The notes beneath the pieces were generated by a model. That model saw only the letters and a list, made by a program, of their open reading frames with translations. It was not told the DNA's origin and did no database searches. From Anaerobaca sp035448545 (GTDB lineage Bacteria > Planctomycetota > Phycisphaerae > Sedimentisphaerales > Anaerobacaceae), in NCBI GenBank assembly GCA_035448545.1, contig DAOTJE010000013.1, positions 55,487 to 119,486 on the forward strand: DNA of 64,000 bases, written 5' to 3'. Shown piece after piece: positions 58,628-64,000 of the stretch. The position numbers and the translations under genes were made by a program. Numbering within the stretch: the first letter of the stretch is position 1; the number at the start of each line of letters is the position of its first letter.

Positions 58628-58888
58628 ACGTCACCTCTTTCTGAAAAAGCGGCCGGGGGTGTATGAGGCCCCAAAGAAGCCCGGTCGTCCTTGCGGATAG
58701 ACCGTCCCCGGCCATGAAAGTCATTGTGCATTGAACAAGGCTTGAGTCTTTGGGTTTCATACGCCCTTATTGTCGCCGATCCCATCATGTCACTCAAGAG
58801 AAATCCGGCCCGCAAGGGAGAATTTCTCTCTTGCGAATCCGCGTTCTTCGCCTAAAAAGGCCGATTCCAGAAGGCCCCTTGCGTTTTT

Positions 58889-59152
58889 CTACAGCCGGCC
58901 GCCGACTTCCAAGTTGTTGCCGTTCACCCCGTCCACCAGAGTCGCCCTGTGCTCCCAAAGAAGATCCACCGCGTCGAGCCAGTGGACATAGCGATGCCGG
59001 CCGTCGTTATACGAGTACACGAAGCACCAGCCGCCCCGGTCGCACACGTCGGCCACTTGGGAACGGACGATTGCCAGCCGCTCACGATCCGCCGGCACGT
59101 CGCTGTCCACGTGCCGCTTGATTGCCCTGATGGATGCCCACGTGCGCGGCAT
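58889..59152 (-). CDS. Unknown small protein of the element
   Basis: An 87-residue protein with GAGG 4-5 nt before the ATG. RGGWCFVYSYNDGRHRYVHW suggests a small beta-rich fold, followed by LDAVDLLWEHRATLVDG. A competing frame at 58,924-59,190 is Cys/Thr/Arg-rich and less protein-like. Function unknown. The 260 bases between this gene and the next (58,628-58,888) hold no convincing gene. Confidence 0.5.
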   Translation of the reverse strand: MPRTWASIRAIKRHVDSDVPADRERLAIVRSQVADVCDRGGWCFVYSYNDGRHRYVHWLDAVDLLWEHRATLVDGVNGNNLEVGGRL

Positions 59153-59231
59153 ACAACCTCACAGAAACAGTTGGGCAGCGCGCCGAACACCCGCCGACGC
59201 GCTGCCCGGGGGCCAGTAGCCAGCTACAGGC

Positions 59232-59918
59232 TTACAAGACTTGAATTGTCCTTTGTTCGGGTAGACCACAGAAGTCACGGATCGCCCGCTGCGACTGCTC
59301 CAGACTTTCGTCAACCAACTGCGACATCAGTTCGGCACTTTCCGCCTCGGCCACCGCCGACGGGTCCAGCCTGCCAAGCATCTCCCGCCGCGCGGCGCTG
59401 ATCGTTTCCGACGCGAGGCCCTTGTCTCTCAGGACAAACACCGGAAGGCCGACAATCGCCTCAAACGTCACGCTGTCGCCCTCGCGCGTGCTGCGAATCA
59501 ATTCCCCGAGAAGCTCCTGCCCACTCAGGCTCAGAAGCAACTGCCGTGCGCCCTGGACTTCCAGGAGCCGGGCAAGACGGTCGATGTCACTCTGCCCGGC
59601 AGGCTGCCCTGCCTTGGCAAGACGGGACTTCGCCGTGTTCAGTTTGGTGCTGATCGTGTTGCGGATCGTGGCGATGCTGCCCTCGAGCTCTCCCAGCGCC
59701 GCCTGCCCAAGTTCGCTCCGCCGCTTCGTCTTGCCCACGTCAGACAACGTTTCGTCGCGGTCAACCGCTTCAACCTGAATCGCAAGCTCGCGCATCTTGC
59801 TGAGCAACACCCCTTGAGCCTTCGCCCCCAGCCACTTCGGGCATTGCGTTTTCTCGTCCCCGCCCTGGCAAAGGCTCGACGTGCTGAAACCCCTCAAAAC
59901 CAGATTCCTCAAGTCCAT
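59232..59918 (-). CDS. Unknown helical protein of the element
   Basis: A 228-residue protein. Residues 40-130 are strongly alpha-helical and may form a coiled coil (LLSKMRELAIQVEAVDRDET, ELEGSIATIRNTISTKLNTA). The rest is helical with an acidic tendency (AEAESAELMSQLVDESLEQS). No recognised family. By place it follows the terminase large subunit, where phages usually have the portal, but it is too short and unlike any portal. AAAGGG precedes the ATG. Confidence 0.6.
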   Translation of the reverse strand: MDLRNLVLRGFSTSSLCQGGDEKTQCPKWLGAKAQGVLLSKMRELAIQVEAVDRDETLSDVGKTKRRSELGQAALGELEGSIATIRNTISTKLNTAKSRLAKAGQPAGQSDIDRLARLLEVQGARQLLLSLSGQELLGELIRSTREGDSVTFEAIVGLPVFVLRDKGLASETISAARREMLGRLDPSAVAEAESAELMSQLVDESLEQSQRAIRDFCGLPEQRTIQVL

Positions 59919-59946
59919 CTACCGGCCCTTTCTATTCAAGAGGTGA

Positions 59947-60147
59947 CTACTCTACTTTGCAGACGCGGACTTTCGCGGTCCCGCCGTCCATTCCCGCCAA
60001 CGTGCCAAACGCATCAGGCGACGCATAGAACGCCACTCGCTCGCGGCCCTTGAAGCCGTCGGCCGCAAGATCCATGACCTGCCCGACTTTGTGTTCCGCC
60101 GCGCCGGGGCTCGTGTCCTTTAGCAGAATCTCGATTACGCAATCCAT
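59947..60147 (-). CDS. Unknown 66-residue protein of the element
   Basis: MDCVIEILLKDTSPGAAEHK continues to a compact beta-rich sequence ending AKVRVCKVE. AAGGAA lies 7 nt before the ATG. It is between terL and the helical gene, with gaps of 97 and 28 nt. No family recognised. Confidence 0.5.
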   Translation of the reverse strand: MDCVIEILLKDTSPGAAEHKVGQVMDLAADGFKGRERVAFYASPDAFGTLAGMDGGTAKVRVCKVE

Positions 60148-60244
60148 CTCTTTTTCCTTTCCAAAGTGGCCCTCGGGCCGGTTTCAAAACGGGGCAGGCC
60201 GCCGCGCCGTCCGTGAAACGACGGCCCGCCCACACAGCAAGGAG

Positions 60245-61603
60245 TCAAAATTGTACCACCTCAAAGGGGTGCTCCGTTGTCGGAAATTCGTAGTTCACGT
60301 AGTACCCCAACGCATCGGTCAAGTGCGTGAGCATCGGGCTTGATTTCTTGTCGATTTCGCTTGTGCCCTGGCGATAAGTCACGCCCTCGAAGTCCTGAAT
60401 TGTGTGGACGCATCGCGGATCAATAAGCAAATGAACCTTGCCGTCGGCCGATTGCAGACGCGAGTTCGCGGCGTTGATCCGCACGCGCTCACGCGGATTC
60501 GAGTTCGGGACGCGACACTCGAAGTCGCCCCGCCCCGGCCGCGTCCGTGGTTGCCCGAACACCGGACGGAGCATCTTCTCGACGATGTCCCAATCCGACC
60601 CGTCCACCTTCGCCGTCCCCTTGGCCCCGCCCGTGGCGTCCCCGTACGCGATAACATCGCTCGCGTGATTGCCGTAGCGCTCGATGATCTCGCGGCAGAC
60701 CCTCTGAGTATTCGAGTCGCTGGGAATCCAAATTTCGTTAATCACCGCCGTGAACGTGGACGCGACGGCCGGATTGCTGCCCTTGTACTGCTGCTCCTGG
60801 CAAATCACACACACGCCCGGCGCGACGTTGAAGTCGAAGCACAGAACGAGAGGCAGCGTCGGATCATACGCCAGCCGCTCGGCCGCGTGAAGTTCGCGAC
60901 GGAAGCCGTAGTAAACCCGACCCGTGGCGTCCAGAAAGCTCGCCTCGTACTCCTGGCGGAAGGTTCTCAAATCAAGTTCGGCGCGGGCAATCTCGATCTC
61001 TTCGGGGGGCAACACCGTAGCCGATGTCCACGTGTGAAACGACCAAAGACCGCTCGCATCCTCCTGGGCCTTCTGCGACATCAACCAATAGTGATTTCTC
61101 CCCTCGGGGACGCCGATCAACCACGCCTGCCCGTTCCGCTCTGACAGCATGGGCCGAATGTGTTCGCCCCAAACCTCCGCGTGACAGTTGCCGATTTCAT
61201 CGATGCAAATCCAATCGACGGCAACGCCCTCGATTCTTTCGGGGACATCCAAGCCGCTGACAAGGATTTCTGCGCCGTTGTGAAGTCGAATCGACAGGTC
61301 GCTCTCGCGGATCGCCGTTCGCGGATTCTGCCCCGCCAACGCCCACTTCGGGATCATTCGCTTGACGTCGTTCCAGAAAATTCGACGGGCTTGTTGGTGC
61401 GTCGGGGCAGTAAAGACGTATCGTGCATCCGACCACAGTTGCGGGCCAATGGCCCGAGATACCCCGTACCGCTTCGAAAGCTCAGACTTCCCCGACCTTC
61501 TGCCCGCCGGGACCACCCGGAAGCGGCAGGGAGAGTCCCACAGCCTCCGTTGCTCGGCGTGCGGTCTCAAGGGATACCACCTTGTCAACGTGGCGCTGGT
61601 CAC
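60245..61603 (-). CDS. Phage terminase large subunit
   Basis: A 452-residue DNA-packaging motor. The ATPase half has the Walker A GRRSGKS (34-40), Walker B WICIDEIG with D135-E136, and the coupling segment LIGVPEGRNHYW. The RNase H-like nuclease half has D257 (LCFDFNVAPG), D322 (AYGDATGG) and D430 (HLTDALGYY). All residues needed for activity are present. The start is a GTG that overlaps the previous stop as GTGA. Downstream towards the integrase there is no portal gene, unlike a normal packaging module. Confidence 0.94.
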   Translation of the reverse strand: MTSATLTRWYPLRPHAEQRRLWDSPCRFRVVPAGRRSGKSELSKRYGVSRAIGPQLWSDARYVFTAPTHQQARRIFWNDVKRMIPKWALAGQNPRTAIRESDLSIRLHNGAEILVSGLDVPERIEGVAVDWICIDEIGNCHAEVWGEHIRPMLSERNGQAWLIGVPEGRNHYWLMSQKAQEDASGLWSFHTWTSATVLPPEEIEIARAELDLRTFRQEYEASFLDATGRVYYGFRRELHAAERLAYDPTLPLVLCFDFNVAPGVCVICQEQQYKGSNPAVASTFTAVINEIWIPSDSNTQRVCREIIERYGNHASDVIAYGDATGGAKGTAKVDGSDWDIVEKMLRPVFGQPRTRPGRGDFECRVPNSNPRERVRINAANSRLQSADGKVHLLIDPRCVHTIQDFEGVTYRQGTSEIDKKSSPMLTHLTDALGYYVNYEFPTTEHPFEVVQF

Positions 61604-61746
61604 TTGCCCGATCTCCGATAGAAGTCCCGTACCGCCTTCACGATCCGCTCCCGCCGCTCAGTAGACGCGGCCTCTCTTGCTGGACCGCCCTGGGGCACTG
61701 GAAACGGCAGTTCCCGCTGATTCTTGCGTTGCGCTCGGATTCTCAT
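61600..61746 (-). CDS. 48-residue basic protein coupled to the terminase
   Basis: MRIRAQRKNQRELPFPVPQG continues to STERRERIVKAVRDFYRRSG. It overlaps the upstream gene as ATGA and the terminase start as GTGA, strong signs that this tiny frame is translated. Very basic, with a probable C-terminal helix, so it may bind DNA or the terminase. Confidence 0.65.
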   Translation of the reverse strand: MRIRAQRKNQRELPFPVPQGGPAREAASTERRERIVKAVRDFYRRSGK

Positions 61747-62015
61747 GCCGTCCATTCGATACCTTTCTCAGCCTTCTCCCAACGCCGACAGGCCGCCTCA
61801 TACGCCTCGCGGGCTTGATCGTAGTCACCACCGCCAACACTCGCGTCAATCATGCGGTCGAACGCCTGCAACAGGTTGACGAACGACGCCGCCGGTTCGG
61901 ACTGGGGCAACTGCCCTGTTTCGTGGAAGCGCTGGATGTCCCCTCTCATCTGGCTTTTGCGCATGCGCTGCTGCACGCGACAGAGACGTTGTTCGATCCG
62001 CTCCAACCGCCTCAT
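61743..62015 (-). CDS. 90-residue helical protein of the terminase cluster
   Basis: A short protein with a basic N-terminal helix (MRRLERIEQRLCRVQQRMRK) and a second helical region (DQAREAYEAACRRWEKAEKG). It starts in an ATGA overlap with the preceding gene and ends in another with the following gene. Function unknown; an adaptor or regulator of packaging is possible from position. Confidence 0.65.
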   Translation of the reverse strand: MRRLERIEQRLCRVQQRMRKSQMRGDIQRFHETGQLPQSEPAASFVNLLQAFDRMIDASVGGGDYDQAREAYEAACRRWEKAEKGIEWTA

Positions 62016-62389
62016 TCGTTCACCCCTTCCAGCTGCTCGATTCTGGCTTCGATCTCAGTTATGCGAAGGTCAATGTCGGCGCTCAATCCGTCACGCGCGA
62101 ATGTCAAGATGTCCCGGGCACACAACCTCTGCATGTGCGTGATCTCCTTGCCCCTCATGCCGTCGATAAGTGTACTTGTTGCCCGATTCGCGGCCTGACA
62201 CAGCCGGCCCACCGCGTTGTTGAACACCCTATGTCGGGCGCGCTTGTAGGCGTTCGCAAAGTCCGGGTCGCGCAGCCAGTTCTCCATCGTGCGACGCGGG
62301 ATGCCGGTCTTCTTGCAAGCAGACGATACTGACCGGGCTGTTAACAGGGCCACGATGGCTCGTTCGTGCTTCGACGTTAGTTGTGCCAT
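62012..62389 (-). CDS. Terminase small-subunit-like helix-turn-helix protein
   Basis: About 125 residues from the ATG at 62,389. The N-terminal KHERAIVALLTARSVSSACK, TGIPRRTMENWLRDPDF and AYKRARHRVF is the helix-turn-helix pattern of small terminase subunits and related phage proteins that recognise the packaging site. A C-terminal coiled coil (DIDLRITEIEARIEQLEG) could drive ring assembly. It begins 8 nt after the DnaC-like gene stop. The open frame starts 15 codons earlier but would overlap that gene. Spacing and order support its role with terL. Confidence 0.75.
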   Translation of the reverse strand: MAQLTSKHERAIVALLTARSVSSACKKTGIPRRTMENWLRDPDFANAYKRARHRVFNNAVGRLCQAANRATSTLIDGMRGKEITHMQRLCARDILTFARDGLSADIDLRITEIEARIEQLEGVNE

Positions 62390-62396
62390 TCTTTGC

Positions 62397-63134
62397 CTAC
62401 CTCGCAGACGCCTTCCGCCGGTCGGGGCCATCAAGCCGGATGATCTCGCAGGCTTGATGCAGCCGGCTTCCGATTCGCTGGTCGAACGACTTGGCGATGC
62501 TCTCGATCCCCTTGTTTGAGGTCAAGAAAGTGGGCTTCATGTTTTCGAGGCGATGGTCGAGTATGAGCAGCAGCATTCGTAGCGAAAAATCGCTCTCGAT
62601 TTGCCCGTCCGACACAGTCACGCCGACGTCTTCGAGCACAAGAACATCGGTACTCAGAAAGGGATCGAGAACGTCAATCTCAGTGTACTTGTGCCGGCCA
62701 TACGTTTCGCGGATTTTCAAGCACAGCAGCTCCCATTGCACGCGGTCAACGTCGAATCCCTGGCACCACCGATCCCACAGAAACGCGGCCATTGCGTGCG
62801 TCTTGCCCGTGCCGGGTTCGCCCCAGAGATAAAGCCCACGATCCGCCGGCAGGGTTTGGTACGCGGAAACGAGGCCCTTCGGCAGATCCGTCAAGCGGGC
62901 GTTCACATAGCGGCTTGGAATGACCTGTCGGTCCAGAAACCATGGCATCGACGGCTTACGTTCGGGGTAATTCGGGTCCGCCTGTCCGCTCTGCCGCTGG
63001 GCAGCCTTCTCGCATCGTCGGCAACGAGTCTCGCGGCCTTCAAGCTCGGCAACCCGACAGTCCGGACAAAGAACGTCAACCGACTTTGATGGTCCGGCCG
63101 TAGGCACTGGTCTGATTGCTGAAATTTCGGTCAT
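62397..63134 (-). CDS. DnaC/IstB-like helicase-loader ATPase
   Basis: About 245 residues from the ATG at 63,134, with GGGAG 8 nt upstream. The N-terminus has a zinc-ribbon-like set C23, C26, C38 and C41 (VLCPDCR, CRRCEK). The AAA+ core has the Walker A GEPGTGKTH (105-113), Walker B VLVLEDV (D169) and sensor 1 TFLTSNKGIES. The family loads the replicative helicase at an origin. It overlaps the end of the iteron-bearing replication gene by 59 nt, matching the lambda O-P type order of initiator then loader. Confidence 0.88.
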   Translation of the reverse strand: MTEISAIRPVPTAGPSKSVDVLCPDCRVAELEGRETRCRRCEKAAQRQSGQADPNYPERKPSMPWFLDRQVIPSRYVNARLTDLPKGLVSAYQTLPADRGLYLWGEPGTGKTHAMAAFLWDRWCQGFDVDRVQWELLCLKIRETYGRHKYTEIDVLDPFLSTDVLVLEDVGVTVSDGQIESDFSLRMLLLILDHRLENMKPTFLTSNKGIESIAKSFDQRIGSRLHQACEIIRLDGPDRRKASAR

Positions 63135-63813
63135 ACTGATTTCTCCCGAAGGATTGACTCTTTGGGGCTCGTGAGCTGTTTCTGGCTTCCCACGACAAGA
63201 TCGTGTGATAATGGCTCTTGTACCGCTTTCCCTTCGACCCGATGTAGTTGTCCAGACGGTCGATTCGTTCCCGAGTCCCTTCCTCTCCGAAGCGGGCGAC
63301 AAGTTTGGCGTGTTCAGACCCCGTAAGCCGAACGAAGTCTCCATATTTCTTGTTTGAGTCGTTTACTGAGTCGTTTACTGATACGTTAGGGTCCGATTTT
63401 CGTACCAGTTCTGGTCCGGATTCCGTACCAGTTCTGGTTTGAATTTCGGACTGGTTGCCCTCCAACTGGTCCGGATTTCGGACTGGTTCTGGTTCGATTT
63501 TCATACCAGTTGAAGGCATAGACTGGTTTGAATTTCGTACCAGTTCAAGGTTGACACTGTAGCGGTTCGATTCCCGGACGGAAGGCTTAGTGGGTTTCGT
63601 CACCTCGATGAAGCCGGCCTTCGTCAGTTCAGCCAAACCAGCGACAACGGTTGACCGCGCCAACCCACAGGCTTCTTGAATCGTGCTGATTGACGGCCAA
63701 CTGTGCCCATTACCACCTTGCTTATCGAAGAGGTGAATCAGTACCAACTTCGCGCTGGCGGTGATCTTCCTTACAGCCAGAATCGCGCGGACTGTGTTGA
63801 AGTAGTCGGTCAC
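63076..63813 (-). CDS. Replication initiator-like winged-helix protein with iterons in its coding sequence
   Basis: About 245 residues from GTG 63,813 with GGAGGGG 5 nt upstream. Residues 1-85 are a winged helix of the phage replication O/DnaD-like type: RAILAVRKITASAKLVLIHL, SWPSISTIQEACGLARSTVV, ELTKAGFIEVTKP. Residues 89-141 are low-complexity and repetitive (ELVRNSNQ, EPVRNPDQ, PELVRKSDP) because the DNA holds six 23-bp repeats. The C-terminal domain (LTGSEHAKLVARFGEEGTRE; SHYHTILSWEARN) resembles the DnaD-like second domain. It is followed by the helicase loader. The role is inferred from organisation. Confidence 0.8.
   Translation of the reverse strand: MTDYFNTVRAILAVRKITASAKLVLIHLFDKQGGNGHSWPSISTIQEACGLARSTVVAGLAELTKAGFIEVTKPTKPSVRESNRYSVNLELVRNSNQSMPSTGMKIEPEPVRNPDQLEGNQSEIQTRTGTESGPELVRKSDPNVSVNDSVNDSNKKYGDFVRLTGSEHAKLVARFGEEGTRERIDRLDNYIGSKGKRYKSHYHTILSWEARNSSRAPKSQSFGRNQYDRNFSNQTSAYGRTIKVG
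63391..63548. repeat. Six 23-bp iterons, candidate replication origin
   Basis: Units at 63,391, 63,414, 63,437, 63,469, 63,492 and 63,526, consensus GTYYGAWTTTCGKACYRGTT plus three bases. Units 1-3 and 4-5 are head to tail without gaps. Junctions 1/2 and 2/3 create the dyad ACCAG-TT-CTGGT. A more A+T-rich stretch with the doubled GTCGTTTACTGA lies next to it at 63,340-63,390. This matches the layout of lambda-type origins inside the initiator gene. Confidence 0.7.
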
Positions 63814-64000
63814 AGTTTCCCCTCCCCACAAGAGACCGTGGATCTCTTGGTTGCCACGCTTCCTGGGCCGTGAAGGCCAATCCTGCCGGATTCTTGCGCC
63901 GCACCCCGAATTGCCGGCCATATTTCCAACCACCGGCCCCGCGCGGGCATACCGTGCCGGCACCAGGCCGCCAGTTCTTCGGCACTCCAAATCCGACGGT
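63810..64000 (-). CDS. Partial gene of the element, cut by window edge
   Basis: The last 63 codons of a frame entering from the right edge. It reads RRIWSAEELAAWCRHGMPAR onward and stops at 63,812-63,810, overlapping the GTG of the replication gene as GTGA, as seen at other joints of this element. The content (WSAEELAAW...) is plausible for a phage protein, but the family cannot be named. Confidence 0.45.
   Translation of the reverse strand, partial: RRIWSAEELAAWCRHGMPARGRWLEIWPAIRGAAQESGRIGLHGPGSVATKRSTVSCGEGKL

Noticed and set aside
58624..58815. 63-codon frame overlapping the start of the 107-residue gene as ATGA
   Set aside because: Despite the overlap, the translation is compositionally unlike a protein and the downstream gene has its own ribosome-binding site. 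Left unannotated but not excluded.
63391..63548. CRISPR array
   Set aside because: The units are contiguous or separated by 9-11 bp without spacers of constant size, and they lie in a reading frame. They fit iterons.

Overview
The window (about 60-65% G+C by eye) reads as a chromosomal segment of a Planctomycetota bacterium, probably of the Phycisphaerae lineage. This is an inference from gene content: secreted leucine-rich-repeat and discoidin/LamG-type proteins, H-X9-DG prepilin-like proteins, DUF1080 plus Gfo/Idh/MocA gene pairs, many secreted glycosidases, ECF sigma factors with long tails, and the dispersed palindromes typical of that phylum. No rRNA or tRNA gene was seen to confirm it.

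Positions 1-47,700 are ordinary chromosome. Housekeeping blocks are ribBA-pgsA (riboflavin, phospholipid), pdxJ and dapA (vitamin B6, lysine/cell wall), dnaG-rpoD (primase and primary sigma factor), tatD, yraN, rplS, a purF-like gene, rpsA and ispH. Between them lie glycan-degradation genes: a GH2 enzyme with an SGNH esterase (14.8-19.0 kb), a Tat-exported GH51-like enzyme with an alpha/beta hydrolase (31.5-34.2 kb), a DUF1080 / Gfo-Idh / DUF1080 operon (42.0-44.8 kb), a glutaminyl cyclase and a GH20 hexosaminidase. Envelope functions include a GT39 glycosyltransferase translationally coupled to a PAP2 phosphatase, a MarC protein, a ClC channel with CBS and RCK_C domains, and an outer-membrane barrel. 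Palindromic repeats sit at many intergenic joints; one replaces the middle of a glutathione peroxidase gene.

Positions 47,700-55,000 are an accessory island of four orphan RHS 'tip' cassettes, all on the + strand. Each carries the 3' end of the same RHS core. Three continue into different C-terminal domains: a Cys-rich one, an HEIGH zinc-peptidase-like one, and one with a possible His-Cys dyad. Each of these three is followed by a non-homologous small gene that could be its immunity partner. The fourth core is truncated. This looks like a silent reservoir of polymorphic-toxin tips. The RHS core carries in-frame insertions of a roughly 25-bp palindrome.

A structured leader, a membrane-anchored protein and tag follow (55.0-56.2 kb). 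From 56.4 kb to the window end, all on the minus strand, is an integrated phage-like element. In transcription order it has a replication initiator gene holding six 23-bp iterons, a DnaC-like loader, a terminase small-subunit-like gene, two small coupled genes, the terminase large subunit, several unknown genes and a tyrosine integrase. No portal, capsid or tail gene lies between terminase and integrase, so a satellite or a remodelled prophage is likely; the rest of the element is outside the window.
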